Origin: Limonium bicolor
Lineage: Eukaryota; Streptophyta; Magnoliopsida; Caryophyllales; Plumbaginaceae
Reading direction: 5' to 3'
NCBI GenBank assembly: GCA_023374045.1
Contig: CM041776.1
Coordinates: 117,571,000 to 117,634,999 of the forward strand
Length of the DNA stretch: 64,000 bases
The notes beneath the pieces were generated by a model. The model did no database searches, was not told where the DNA came from, and saw only the letters and a program-made list of their open reading frames with translations. A program made the translations under genes and the position numbers. Each line of letters starts with the position of its first letter. Position 1 is the stretch's first letter. Shown here piece by piece: positions 1 to 13,800 of the stretch.

Positions 1-820
1 CCGGGTTGTTTGCTTACCTATTCCTTTTATATCTGTTAGTAAATTCTTCCTTTAATTTTACTGCAATAACTCAGAAACTTTAATTAATTCATTTACGACT
101 AAGTATAATGAATCCTAACCAATTGTTAGACCTAGCAGCAGGCTAATGCTCTAGACCGGACACAATTAATTGCATAAAGAGCAGTTTCTATTGGAGTCTA
201 ATTAACCTATAGGCCGGATCAGGCTTCTAGCTGTTAATTAGGTTCAACTTCCTCGTCTAGTTATTTATCTCAGCTCTCGCATTTTAATAAAATAACTACA
301 AGGGTTGTTTTAACTACCGGCCAAATAATTAAAACACTTGAAGGACAGGAATTGAACTGTTGCAGTTAACTAAATTTATTTAAAGAAATACATAACAGAA
401 TTTAGGAAATAGGTTCGCTTCCCAACCCGGGAAGCTAAAATACTTACTCGCTCATCGTTACAGAAACAACGATAACAGAAAAGGAATGCATTAAATAAAT
501 TAAAGTAAGGGTAAGAGATAACTCCAGTTTAGAAGTTCACTCCGGTTCCTCGCTTCAACTTCGTCTTGCGCTGCCCCTGACTGCTAATTTATTTCTGTAG
601 AGCTGGTGCGTAATAGTGAAAATAAAATAAAAGTGGGATATGTGTGTTTACGTGGGAATTTAATGGAGTGGATGGTGATGAATTTTGATGAAGTGAATGG
701 AGTGCGATTGTGGGAGACTGCGTGGGTGAATGGATTAATTTGTGGACTGATAAATGAATGGATGACTGGATGGATGGATTGTGGATGGATCGTGTGTGTT
801 TTAGCTTCCAGTAGTGTGGG

Positions 821-829
821 TTTATATAG
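821..829 (-). promoter_or_regulatory. Candidate TATA box of the left-edge LTR
   Basis: Minus strand reads CTATATAAA, about 830 bases into the LTR and about 270 bases downstream of the GC-rich inverted-repeat cluster. The related LTR at 32789 has CTATAAATA in the equivalent order, which supports it being the U3/R promoter. Confidence 0.45.
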
Positions 830-1094
830 GCGGAGGACATGGGAAACAGACAAAGGAGAAGTGACAGGGTGAATCAAGATAGTCGGAGGAGTTGGTGCAG
901 ATCCGTGAAGATTGAGATTTCATCGGGCAGTGAAATTGATTTATTGATGATCTGCAGCAGCCATTGATTGAAGAGCCGGCATCACGCTCGCGCAAATTAA
1001 GGTGGGCGATCGCAATTAATGAAGTAGTTCGACTGCGGCGCCTGAAGAAGGAAGAAGAAAACTCTGTTCGAAATTCTTCCGTGCGCTGAAATGC

Positions 1095-1385
1095 TCTTGT
1101 CCGCCTCGCGGTCGTCTCTACCTTGTCCGCGCGTTTGTCCCGTCCGCCTCGCAGTCATATGTGTGCTGTCCGCCTGATAAGAGGCGGTAGTCTCTGTTGC
1201 GTCCGCGACCAAACCAGGCGGTCGCCTATGTCCTGTCCGCGACCAAACCAGGCGGACCTCTCATCCGCGTCCGCGAGGCGGTTGTTTCTCTCTCTGTCCG
1301 CGACTTATGAGGCGGACGCCTCTGACTTGACCGCGAGATAAGAGGCGGACGCCTCTGTTGTGTCTGCGCCTCTCCTGTCCGCCGG
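1095..1385. repeat. Cluster of GC-rich short inverted repeats in LTR
   Basis: About eight short hairpin-capable units with CCGCC/GGCGG stems and variable loops, for example GTCCGCCTGATAAGAGGCGG, GTCCGCGACTTATGAGGCGG and GTCCGCGAGGCGGT. Stems are conserved and loops are not. The surrounding LTR is AT-rich. The same kind of cluster occurs at the corresponding place in the 32789 and 36599 LTRs. Confidence 0.8.
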
Positions 1386-1658
1386 TTTATATATATATGT
1401 ATATTGTAGTCCAATCTTGAATCGGCTCCAGATTATTCGTTATAAGTCCGTTTGACTCGCCGTTTGTTGCGTTGGAAAGCTTGTGAAGTAAACTACTTGA
1501 TTCCAACACTTTTTCCTACATTTAACACATAAAATATATCAATTCATATCAAAACATAAACCTAGGAAAATCGTCAGATAAGTGAGAAATATTACTTAAA
1601 ATACTGCAAATTATAAGGTAATTAAACCCTTAAAAGTCTATATATTTCGCACTTATCA

Positions 1659-4600
1659 TATGGTAATCGAGCAGCCCGCATACAACTGGGCCACGCACAA
1701 CTATTTATCATCTGAGCATGCGGTTAATTATATTTAAAACATGCATGAAACTATACACACATATCATGCTTATAAATCACACATCCAATGAATAGGATGC
1801 AAACATAAGATTAACACACCACATTGGTTAGATCACATTATTGTGTTCTTTGGCCCTTGAGGGTTCTACCCTAATGGAGCTATTCTTTGTTAGACGACAC
1901 ATACACATTTAATCGGGTTATACTTAATTACCCCCTTATATTTGTACGGGTTGATTTCGGAGATCAACGTACACAACACAACAACATACTTCACACAATA
2001 ACATGTATACAACTTAATACCGTTCTTCTTAGAGGACATACATTTTACTTAGGACGTGCCGGAAGAAATATAGGCCCGAGCACACCGTACACATTACTTC
2101 ACTTAGATGTGTCGGCTGTAATATAGGACCGATCACACCACACACAATTTCCCCTAGCTCCAATAATGATGAGGCAGGTAAGCCTTGGTTAAGCTTGTGG
2201 GTGGTTGTAATCTAAGGAAGGAAAAACAACCATAACATAACAGTATTCCCCCTAGCACGAATAATAACGAGGTAGCTAAGCCTTGGTTAAGCTTGTGGGT
2301 GATTGTAATCCAAGAGGGAAAAACAGCCATAACATAATAGAGTGGGAGTTAATTCAAATATATACATCAACTCCCGAACAACACGCGCTACCGGAACGAC
2401 CGGATTCCTCAACCCCATAATATATGTATATATATAGTTAAGCGTTCCATTATGGAACCTATCACATCCATACATCATATAGTGTTACTAACTTGGTTAG
2501 ACACATAAGGGAAGTAACGTCCCATTCAACAAACATGGATAACGGCATCCGATAAACAACAACACACCCAACCACAATATACAACTAAAGCACGGATAGC
2601 CGTAGTTAGAACGTTCCCATAGGTTTGGACGTTTAGTCTGAATACCGATCTCTTATGTGATCCTAGAGTCGGTTAGCTACGGTTTAACACATAGATAAGG
2701 TTAAACGGTATCGGAATAATTTACGCCACATCAATGAATTACTGTAAACTCATTTCATGCTTTATCTTGTAAGGTGGCAAACACACAGAAAAACAAGTTG
2801 GTATACAAGCCGGTGTAACCCGGTAGGACACAGGTTGCAAGAAAACCATACCTGTCACCATGGTCCACTTTATTGTGTCCTCTTATGTTCCTCGAATAAT
2901 TCTCGAACAACTGGTAACATCACAATTGCTTCCATTAACATTGGGGTAATATGATTGTTTAACGACTAATGCGCCTATAGTTAACCCCGTCATCGCGTTG
3001 TACTTAATTTTACTCTTGTGATCCTAAGTTCACAACTCTCACATCCAATCTAACACTTGTTTACACCTTTTTAAGGCCTTTACATGTCACCAAACAAGGC
3101 CTAAACATCATCTAAAACCATTACCATCCAATCCCCCATCATTAGAAGGCTTAAAACAAATTTTTTTTCTTCTCTGGTCTGGACCGCCCCTCTGGGGCGG
3201 TCCCAGGGGCGGTCCACAACAGAAGCTACACGGTTTTGCAGAACTGCACTGGACCTCCCCACAGGGGCGGTCCCTAGGGGCGGTCCAGAACAGACCCCTT
3301 TTTAATAACTGTTTTTCTACACATTTTGAACTCCAAATTCACCCCAATCTTTTCCCACTTATTCCACAATCTTTCCACATGTTTCCTACATGTTTAAACA
3401 CCTTTAAACATTCACTAAACCTCTCCAAATCGTTGGTTTAATCCACCACCCAATCCTTGCTCAAATTCAACAAATCCAACTCTCACATTTTGCATTTTTT
3501 ACACTCTTTTGCATTTCTTACTTCTTCTTGCTTGTTTCTACCTCCCATCAAACTTACCAAATTGCTAAATGGCCATACCAATTCATTCTTAGACAAATGC
3601 ATCTCTAAAAACCCACATTCACTCCTTGTTTCATAAGTTACAAACACCAGCTCTTTTCCTTGAAATTCCAAGTTACCAAGCATCATTATGCTACAGATTT
3701 TGCACCCTCTTATCTCCATTATTCATCTACCATTATGAGGCTACCACTCCACTCTACTCAACACTAAACAACCCAATTGAACACCTAAGTTCTCTCATTT
3801 ACCAAGCCACCTAAAAGCACTTATTTCCTACCGAAATTTCGCCATAACCTCCCCATAATTTTAACATGTTCCCACACATTACTTAGCTCACCAAAGCACT
3901 CCAACCATCAACTCATTCAAGGCACTATCCCACACATCAATTCCATCATTTTAACAACGATCACCTCAATGTACATAACTTTAAAAGCTTGGCTCTTAGG
4001 CCCTTAAACAACATTAAATTTAAACACTGAATTTCCTCATAATAATAGCAACACCTGCACTACACTCAACATTTACATTTGCACCAAAACAACAAATATT
4101 TCCTTAAAACCCACATAAGCTTAAGGTGAGTTATTTATCTTAGATTTTCTTCCAAAACTTTCCCATCCCAAGTTCTACAATAATCAAAATAAGCATTATG
4201 GTAGATTTCTTACCTTAATCTCACAAATTCTCCTTTCCTTTACCAATCTCCTCCTTCTCAACACCAAACACACTTCCAACACAATTTTTGATTCATTCTT
4301 TTATCTACCCATCCCAAGATTTCGAAAACAACATAAATAGACATCAAGGTAAAGTGTTTACCTTAAGTCTTCAAGTCCATCTTTTCCCTTCTTTCCTTCT
4401 CCTCTCTTGTTCAACAACCGGTTTCAATGGGGTATTTGCTAATCTAATGAACAAGCCCAATGGAATACTAATGAGCATTAAGGAATTTAAACAAGCTCTT
4501 GAAATCAACCTAGAACAAGGGAGTGTCTAGGTATTAAAATGGGGAGAATTACCTTCTTTGTTCCAATAGAGTAATTGGGCAATCAAAATAAACAACCTTC

Positions 4601-5664
4601 AGCACTTCTTGAAGATGAACAAAGCTAGGATGAAGAGAAATAATGGTGTTCAAAATCTGTAGAAAACCGGTTTCAAGAAAAAGCTAGAAACGAGAGGTTT
4701 TGAAGCTTTTCTTACCATAGAACATTCAAGGAGTTGATTAGCTCTTGAAATTGAGTTTTTCCTTCAATAATGAGCTACATACATGGAGATGAAGTTGAGA
4801 GTTTGGAGCTTTTGAAGGGTGGAAAAGAATCTCCAAGTGATGGTGAGCAAGAATATGCACTTATTCTGTGATTTTGACTTAGTTTAAGGCTTGAACAAGG
4901 AGGATGAAGATGAGCTGGGTAGAGGGCTGTAAAATGGCCATGGGAGGAAGGAAATAGGAAGAGAGAGAGCTTGTGAGGAAGAATAAAAAACGTGGGAGAA
5001 GAGAAATGGAAGAGAGAGAAGATGAAAAAGTAACTTGTACTTTTGCTTTACTTTATTATTTTGTCTTTTGTGTATAGAGTAGAATAAGTAAAAGTAGAAG
5101 GGGGAAGTATAAAAACGTGGGCACACATGTGGATGCCAGACTTTTACAAAAATAAGTGATGGGCATTTTGGTTCTTTAGCAACTAACACCCCATAAGTCC
5201 CCGTTTGGCAATATTCACTAACCCGGGTCCATTTTCCGGATTTTTCTCGTTCCCTTAATTTTAATGGTTATTATACTCCCATTAATGTTTATTTATAGTT
5301 ATTTAATGAACTATAATTTTTACAGGGTCGTTTGACTATATAAAGTCGCGTTTTCGGGTTTTCTCGAAAAACGTGCTTTAATACTCCGTTAGCGTTTTAA
5401 CGCATTATTTAGATCTGTTTTCTTCCGAAATTTTTCCCACATGTTCTTAATGTGTAATTAAGGTATAAAAATATATTTACAACCCTAGTGAAGGTTATAT
5501 ACCTCCTAAAATAATTAAGTACGTGTTTTCACGTTTTGTGACTTTTACGCATTTTCTTTTTCTTTTTGGTTTTTATTTCTTCACCAATGATCTTAAGGAC
5601 TTAATTAGCCTTAGAAAATCATAATTACATAATTAATTAACACATTAAGGTTTGGGGTATTTCA
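1659..5664 (-). mobile_element. LARD-1 3' LTR (terminal part removed or displaced by insertion)
   Basis: On the minus strand this LTR begins at 5664 with TGAAATACCCC, directly after the polypurine tract. It matches 11281-14053 almost base for base over about 2.8 kb (about 2% difference by eye in a sampled stretch). That second copy shows the LTR should end in GGGGTGTTACA, about 407 bases beyond the break at 1659, where another LTR was inserted. Inferred full LTR length is about 4.4 kb, very long and typical of some chromoviruses and their LARD derivatives. Short ORFs inside are not conserved proteins. Bases 4450-5664 have no counterpart in copy 2, which is cut at 14053. Confidence 0.85.
3178..3289. 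repeat. GGACCGCCCC/GGGGCGGTCC inverted-repeat cluster, LARD-1 3' LTR
   Basis: Two blocks, each with a palindrome-like GGACCGCCCC..GGGGCGGTCC pair and a further GGGGCGGTCC, separated by about 35 bases. It lies about 2.4 kb from the LTR start. Copy 2 at 12797-12896 lacks 13 bases between two direct GGGGCGGTCC repeats, showing that the array changes length by slippage or recombination. Confidence 0.85.
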
Positions 5665-5682
5665 ATCTACCCCCCTTAAAAG
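5665..5682 (-). promoter_or_regulatory. Polypurine tract of LARD-1
   Basis: Minus strand TTTTAAGGGGGGTAGAT, immediately followed by the LTR start TGAAATACCCC. This position and composition are those of the plus-strand primer of LTR retrotransposons. Confidence 0.85.
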
Positions 5683-7008
5683 AACTTTGTCCCCAAAGTT
5701 CACAACTTCTCATGCATCCTTTAATTAGAATACCGGGTTTACTTTTACAACACGAATCTCACATATTATTTACACTTAACATAAACCTTCAGACCCAAGG
5801 TCTGGATAACATATCATTTTCAGGCTCATAGGCCTGGGTAACATCTACCACACATATCACACAACATGTCTTAGCATGTATAACAATCAGAAATACCTTT
5901 TCCATCTCTTCATGGGCTCGAGTCCCATGTCGAGTACATATACACTGTGATCCCGCAGAACCCGGTCGCGATGGACACCTTCTAGTCCCCGTTCCTTTGG
6001 GAAATCAATACAATCACATACATTTTTAGAATATACTTCTCATGTCACCGGCCCGAAGACAAAGGCTTATACGTTCTCAGCTCGTGAGCAAGTAATACAA
6101 AAATATTCTTAATGGGGTTAGTAGAATGAAATACTTTATTGGAAGGATACTAATTGAAAATCCTCTATAAGGACAAGTAAAAGAAATCCTTCCTTTGAAA
6201 ATACCATTTAAGAATCTTAGAAATATTAATTGAAGCCTTGAAAATACCCATTTGAAAATTTGAAAACACCAATTTAAAATTCTTTTGAAAACACAATACA
6301 ACTCCAAGTCCAATTATTGCTAACCGCATCTTATTCTTGATGTGATTATTTGTGACCACTTATAGGGAGTTTCAAGAATCATCCAACCCTGATGTGATCA
6401 GCATCAGTGTTGAACTATCTCTCCACCCCAATTTGTGTTCAGTTTCCCTTGATCGCATGCAAATCAAGTTCCACCTCCCACTTCAATTTCAAACAAGCAA
6501 CTACTTCAAACATTTACCATTTTATATCTTCCAATCCTTCTAGTCATAATCATTACATCTCCAAGGGATGGAACTCCGTCCATCAATTATCTCCATTTAC
6601 TTTTAATCAAGTTACCTAGGGAATTTAATTCTCACTAGGTTCTATGTCGGTGTCGTACCTCTTCATAAATCACAATACCGTATATATATATACTATTATC
6701 AAAATACAATACATGGTTTTACATTTAGTATTATATGTACATACATTGTCGGGGTTTTAATTCCCCGGGAGTTTCTTACTCCCTTACACTTGTACTCTCA
6801 CACCACTTATAACAATGGTATTCACATCTTCTGTGTGCAATTACCACAATTAAACCATGAATGAATACATATGTTCATGTATCATACGCACCAATCAATA
6901 GAACAACGTATTTTATATTATACACCACATCATAACAAATTATTTTGTGTTATGCACAACATTGTTCACGTAAACTTGTACGTAAACATTCACTAAGCGT
7001 TTTTGCGC

Positions 7009-7028
7009 TCTACCCCCCCTTAAAAGGG
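7009..7028 (-). promoter_or_regulatory. Second polypurine-tract-like motif inside LARD-1
   Basis: Minus strand reads CCTTTTAAGGGGGGGTAGAG, nearly identical to the true tract at 5665-5682 but 1.3 kb upstream of it in element orientation. Similar copies occur at 24281 (LARD-2) and 62755 (chromovirus), each upstream of the true tract. Confidence 0.65.
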
Positions 7029-10000
7029 ATTACGCCCATGTAATCAATCATTGAACATTGGTTTAAAATGTTCTGCCGCCGTGAAGTGTTTTAACTTCCA
7101 CGCGGTCTGTTATACAATGTGTTCTGGTTAGAGGATCTTAACCATATTGGCGGTTTAGTCCCTAAACCAAGACTTCTCATTGGAGTTTATTTAACTCATA
7201 ACCGGTTTCGGTTCTGGCCTTTGAGGCTTCTAGGCGTTAATAATTAGCCATTTACTCATATTCACTATGCCCATTCAACATTCGAATCATTGGCTCACTA
7301 GCTTCTGCTGCGGCACTCTGATAACTTTGGAGGTTAGTTTGCCCCACTCGTTATTCTTAAAGTATTGTACATCACTCATTCATCATCTTTATCCTGGTAA
7401 TACCTGTTTCTCAATCGACGCGTGGTTTCACTTACCGTGCAAAAATTTGGTGAGTTATTAAACTTTCCATCCACATCACTGACCATCTATTGTGTATACT
7501 GCTATGTATTCCACGATTTTTCACTTGGCCTCTTTCGACTTACAATCTGTTGAGGTCGAGCTACTACCTAATATGTAGTGCTCCCTTGGTTATTTCCAAT
7601 ACTTGAGGTATATTACATACCAGTATTCGGTATTCCGTGTTACTGCAATCACTTACTGCTAATCATGCCTCCACATTTGGTTCTGTACAAGTATTCTTTC
7701 ATTGGTAACCTTGCATTTCCTATGCCTTGGTCCTTATAGCGTTATAAGCCTCTTTCTACTTCTTCCACAATTTACATCCTCCCAGATTCCTAACTATCTC
7801 ACTCGATCATTACTGCGCAAGTGCAATTCCAAAACACTCAGTCATACAGAGTGCAGAGGCGTAAACTCTTGGCAGTAAATCTCTTATGCGATTGCAATAG
7901 GAATGAACATTGTTTCCTTGTTACCTGGTCTGTCTACCATCGTTATTCATCAACTCCATGTTATTGTGTGATTGTTCACATGTATTGGTCGCTTGCTGCG
8001 CACCATGTTTTTACTTCTTATACAACACTAACTTACATGGCATCCACTTTCATATTAGCTTCCGCACATGTATTTTCATCGCTTGTATTATGGTTCTTCA
8101 TTCATTTGGATGACTACTGAATACGCTATTCTTCGAGTTTTTATGCTCCTTGAGCGTTGTTCACTCTACACTTAGCATCATACACCTATGGTGGTTGCTA
8201 TTAAACTTACAACTCTTCTGGTCTCCACAATTGGTACAAACGCCTCTATTCGTATTATTCTTATTCAAATCCTTCTTGGGTAATAATATGGTCAATCCAT
8301 AACATACTTCATGAACTTGGTTCACATAACTACCGCTCCCGCGGTTTCCTCATATCGAGAGGTATCCCCACTCTTAAAACAGTGGTTCGTTCTCCGCTCA
8401 ATTCACTTGTACAACATAAACTTTCGTAATCAATTAAATTTGTATAACACATTTGGTCTGTGACTTATAAGCCTCATTGTCTCGAGCTCTAATCATTATA
8501 GGTTGTTCACATAATTTTTTTTTTACTTCTCCGTACACCATCACATGGTTTGGAGGTTGTATTGGGCCCCCTAACAAGGTTGTTGCATCACACTTCCTTA
8601 TATGGGATGCCCCTTAAGAATGTCCGTTTACCTCATGATGACTTATGTTTAAACCGAGTATTAGCTTCAATTCTTGCGTTTCTATCATGACACTTCGTTC
8701 AAACGCCCTTCAGGACGGCTTCTGGGTGTTGCTAGGTTATGCCATTACATCTGGCTTGTATATGTTTAGTTAGCTACATCGCTTTGCATTCTTTACTGGG
8801 TTTACTTCCTCTTCTATGAAGGTCGATATTCCCTGGTAGTATAGGTGACCATTTCGGGAGTTTCATCCCGTTCATTGCACATTAACGTGTCCATATTAGG
8901 CATTGGCCTTATTAGGTATAGACTGGGTATTTGTTCCAGCTATCATGTTTTATTCCTCCGGATTCTTGAGACATATGTGATGTCTTTACTTACTAGTCAG
9001 TGCGCTCCACACTTCTTGACTCATAAACATTTCCTTGAAATGGATTCACTAATTCCTTTAATCTCGTTAACTTAACTGGGTTCCTTTACTTCAACCATTC
9101 TTGGCAATTCGTTGCTCTTGTTTAGCTTTTACTGCTGACCGTAGTATGGAGTCGACTACTTCCCGTGTTCCTGACTCCACTCGTATACATATGTGGGGTA
9201 CCCTACTGATACATTGCTACTTACCCGACTAACTTATAAGTAGGTCTGTCAGGCCCTCATGCTCCTATCGGAGTGCGGCCGTCCCACATTTCATTTTCGT
9301 ATACTCGTAGTGTCCGTCCCACGCCTATGTGAAGTATTCTGTTGTCAACTCCTCTTATATCGTCCGATGATACTGCACCCCTGGTGCTTCCCGAACTATA
9401 TATTAAGGGAAATTTGTCCACTGTCTGTATCTAGTGTGAACTGGATCCCTTCCCTCGGGTTGTAGGATTGTTCTAAAGTTGCTCGAAAGCAAGTGGGTAC
9501 AACTTACCTACTGTGTGGCGCTGAGGCCGGTGTAGGTCCTATGGTTTTGGTTTTTAAAGAAAATATGAAGTTTGAGAAAATTTTGGGCTTCAAAGAAAGT
9601 TTGAGATGAATATGAGTTGGAAGAAAATTTGGGTGTGAAAACGGTTTGAAATAAATTTGGGTTTAGAAGAAAAACTGGGTTCATAAGAAAATTCTTCCCG
9701 GTATTTAAAATGTCTTCACGCTTTGACCAAGTCTAGCTTCTCGCTGACTGATATATCTTCACATACAATGGTTAGGCCACTAAGCCCTTCCGGGTTTCAC
9801 TCTCCAACTTCTTGGATTCGTGATTCTATAATTACTTCATTCACCAATGCGGTACTCCACTAAGTACTTCGTAGTTATTAAAATTTTTCCCGAATAGTCC
9901 CGTTATAGCAGCACTTGCCATGGCAAGTGCGCACTGCTGGCTGGTTATCGGTTCAACGCATAGTGGTTGCGGTACTACTTTAATCATTACCGTATTCAGT

Positions 10001-10856
10001 AGCCTTGTTGGCTCTTCCTTTGACCTTATAGTTTTGATAGTTTAACATTCGAGTGACTCTCTTTGGTCTTGACATGGTAGTCATTAACTAGGGTGACTCT
10101 CCCTTCACTTAACTTTGTGTTCTTCCTTAATGTTCGTCCCCACGCATTTGTCGTGGTTACCGAGACTTGATTCTTGTCCAGGTATTACTTCGTAGTCCTA
10201 TTGAAGTATGTTTCACTAATACTCCCATAGTGGTCTAAACTATGATAATCGGGTATTGCAACCTCATCGGCGCTGTAGGTTTGGAATCATCCAACCTTGA
10301 CTAGTTCCTTAGTCGGTTACTATACCAATGTCGGTATTATTTAACAATTGTGGTTCCGTAGACATGTGTCTCGTGTTTGTTTCTCCTCCATTGACTGCCT
10401 CTGTCCACAGTTAGTGCTTTCTTTCTTTTTGACTGGGTTTCCTCGACTGCTAGGCATGTCGACCCAGGTCGCCGGAAATTTCAGTCTCTTGTAGATAGGA
10501 TTCTTAATCTTCCGCTATTAAGTGCGGGTAAAGGTGTTCAAACAGGTTCCGTCTCTGGGATTCTCAGTTCTTGGAATCTACCGTATGACAGGTACTCTGT
10601 ATTTACAGAGGTACTTAATAACATCCAGAACGGGCTTTCCCGAGTAAGAGAGGACTTTTATCTCTCTGGCGTTCTTTCCCGAGTTATAAAATAGGGATTG
10701 TGGAGGGCGGGAAGGATATTGTAGGTTTCCACTACTCACTGGTAATTCCTAACTAGCGTATCTCTTACGCTATCACTCAACCCTTAACCCCATGTACTAG
10801 AATCCTAACTCGGTACTTCCTAAGCTCGGTATTTCCAGTCATCAGAACGATACTTC

Positions 10857-10868
10857 GCTCTGATACCA
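10857..10868 (-). promoter_or_regulatory. Primer-binding site of LARD-1 (initiator tRNA-Met)
   Basis: Minus strand TGGTATCAGAGC, the usual plant tRNA-iMet-complementary site, five T/A bases from the LTR end GGGGTGTTACA at 10874. It fixes the element orientation and the 5' LTR. Confidence 0.9.
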
Positions 10869-10873
10869 TTTTT

Positions 10874-13800
10874 TGTAACACCCCAACTACAAACACCATA
10901 CTTAACAACATTTAGCAGCGGAATTACAACTCAACACTTAACTTAATCCATGGGTGTTACACGCCGTTAGCCACCCACGTGGCTAACAAGGCTAATACAT
11001 ACATAGTGTACCGGTCTGATGGACAAGATTACCGAGCGCTACACTTCACATTACCAACCGTTTCCAAACTGAAATACATACATTTACATTACAACTGTAC
11101 CGAGTCTACACTTTCAGCTACCGATTATCAAACTTCGGTTTTACATCCCTTACAACTACATAACAACTAAATAACTAACCAAGTATAAACAGCTACCCCG
11201 TCCTACTCTCGAACGGCTGTCAGCTCCATTGTACCTGAAAAGTATGGGGGGCCCCCAAAGGGGGTCAGCACCTTTGCTGGTATGGTAATCGAGCAGCCCG
11301 CATACTACCGAGCCACGCACAACTAATTATCGTCTGAGCATGCGGTTAATTATATTTAAAACATGCATGAAACTATACACACATATCATGCTTATAAATC
11401 ACACATCCAATGAATAGGATGCAAACATATAATTAACACACCACATTGGTTAGATCACATTATTGTGTTCTTTGGCCCTTGAGGGTACTACCCTAATGGA
11501 GCTATTCCTTGCTAGACGACACATACCCATTTAATCGGGTTATACTTAATTACCCCCTTATATTTGTACGGGTTGATTTCGGAGATCAACGTACACAACA
11601 CAACAACATACTTCACACAATAACATGTATACAACTTAATACCGTTCTTCTTAGAGGACATACATTTTACTTAGGACGTGCCGGAAGAAATATAGGCCCG
11701 AGCACACCGTACACATTTACTTCACTTAGATGTGTCGGCTATAATATAGGACCGATCACAGCACACACAATTTCCCCCTAGCTCCAATAATGATGAGGTA
11801 GGTAAGCCTTGGTTAAGCTTGTGGGTGGTTGTAATCTAAGGAAGGAAAAACAACCATAACATAACAGTATTCCCCCTAGCCCGAATAATAACGAGGTAGC
11901 TAAGCCTTGGTTAAGCTTGTGGGTGTTTGTAATCCAAGAAGGAAAAACAACCATAACATAATAGAGTGGGTTAATTCAAATATATACATCTCCCAAACAA
12001 CACGCGCGACCGGAACGACCGGATTCCTCACCCCCCATAATATATGTATATATAGTTAAGCGTTCCATTATGGAACCTATCACATCCATACATCATATAG
12101 TGTTACTAACTTGGTTAGACACATAAGGGAAGTAACGTCCCATTCAACAAACATGGATAGCGGCATCCGATAAACAACAACACACCCAACCACAATATAC
12201 AACTAAAGCACGGATAGTCCGTAGTTAGAACGTTCCTGTAGGTTGGGACGTTTAGTCCGAATACCGATCTCTTATGTGATCCTAGAGTCGGTTAGCTACG
12301 GTTTAACACATAGATAATGTTAAACGGTATCGGAATCATTTACGCCACATCAATGAATTACTGTAAACTCATTTCATGCTTTATCTTGCAAGGTGGCAAA
12401 CACACAGAAAAACAAGTTGGCATACAAGCCAGTGTAACCCGGTAGGACACAGGTTGCAAGAAAACCATACCTGTCACCATGGTCCACTCTATTGTGTCCT
12501 CTTATGTTCCTCGAATAATTCTCGAACAACTGGTAACATTACAATTGCTTCCATTAACATTGGGGTAATATGATTGTTTAACGACTAATGCGCCCATAGT
12601 TAACCCCGTCATCCCGTTGTACTTAATTTTACTCTTGTGATCCTAAGTTCACAACTCTCACATCCAACCTAACACTTGTTTACACCTTTTTAAGGCCTTT
12701 ACATGTCACCAAACAAGGCCTAAACATCATCTAAAACCATTACCATCCAATCCCCCATCATTAGAAGGCTTAAAACAAATTTTTTTCTTCTCTGGTCTGG
12801 ACCGCCCCTCTGGGGCGGTCCCAGGGGCGGTCCACAACAGAAGCTACATGGTTTTGCAGAACTGCACTGGACCTCCCCACAGGGGCGGTCCAGAACAGAC
12901 CCCATTTTAAAAACTGTTTTTCTACACATTTTGAACTCCAAATTAACCCCAATCTTTTCCCACTTATTCCACAATCTTTCCACATGTTTCCTACATGTTT
13001 AAACACCTTAAAACATGCACTAAACCTCTCCAAATCTTTGGTTTAATGCACCACCCAATCCTTGCTCAAATTCAACAAATCCAACTCTCACATTTTGCAT
13101 TTTTTACACTCTTTTGCATTTCTGACTTCTTCTTGCTTGTTTCTACCTCCCAATAAACTTACCAAATCACTCAATGGTCATACCAATTCATTCTTAGACA
13201 AATGCCTCTCTAAAAACCCACATTCACTCCTTGTTTCACAAGTTACAAACACTAACTCTTTTCCTTGAAATTCCAAGTTACCAAGCATCATTATGCTACA
13301 GATTTTGCACCCTCTTATCTCCATTATTCTTCTACCATTATGAGGCTACCACTCCACTCTACTCAACACTAAACAACCCAATAGAACACCTAAGTTCTCT
13401 CATTTACCAAGCCACCTAAAAGCACTTATTTCCTACCGAAATTTCGCCATAACCTCCCCATAATTTTAACATGTTCCCACACATTACTTAGCTCACCAAA
13501 GCACTCCAACCATCAACTCATTCAAGGCACTATCCCACACATCAATTCCATCATTTTAACAACAATCACCTCAATGTACATAACTTTAAAAGCTTGGCTC
13601 TTAGGCCCTTAAACAACATTAAATTTAAACACTGAATTTCCTCATACTAATAGCAACACCTACACTACACTCAACATTTACATTTGCACCAAAACAACAA
13701 AAATTTCCTTAAAACCCACATAAGCTTAAGGTGAGTTATTTATCTTGGATTTTCTTCCAAAACTTTCCCATCCCAAGTTCTACAATAATCAAAATAAGCA

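Larger units (their letters stand above)
1..1658 (-). mobile_element. Partial LTR of a TGATAAGTGC-type retrotransposon inserted in the LARD-1 LTR
   Basis: Read on the minus strand, the sequence begins at 1658 with TGATAAGTGC and runs to the window edge. Its first 150 bases resemble the start of the LTR at 32789 (shared: the 'tatagactt..agggtttaat' block, the second 'cacttatct' block and the 'tgtaggaaaaa' block), so it is a diverged member of the same family. It ends abruptly where LARD-1 LTR sequence resumes at 1659. Bases 1659-1663 (TATGG) are the likely right half of a 5-bp target duplication; the left half is outside the window. No coding sequence was recognised. Bases 660-790 are rich in GGAT/GGATG repeats. 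Confident that it is an LTR, less so about its extent. Confidence 0.75.
5665..10873 (-). mobile_element. LARD-1 internal domain, no recognisable gag-pol
   Basis: A 5.2-kb internal region bounded by a polypurine tract on the left and a tRNA-Met primer-binding site on the right, so the element runs leftward. I find no integrase, reverse transcriptase, protease or gag motif on either strand; reading frames are short. A possible remnant leader peptide of about 38 residues beginning MPSSRGNP lies on the minus strand near 10460. Parts of it (about 5665-7100) resemble, in inverse orientation, 24200-25338, so this is a repeated family. A long LTR with a long non-coding interior is the LARD pattern; a very old, mutated autonomous copy is the alternative. 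Confidence 0.7.

Noticed and set aside
584..877. Open frames on both strands near the left edge
   Set aside because: Low-complexity GGAT-rich LTR sequence; translation is repetitive (Ile/His/Ser or Met/Trp/Gly) with no domain.
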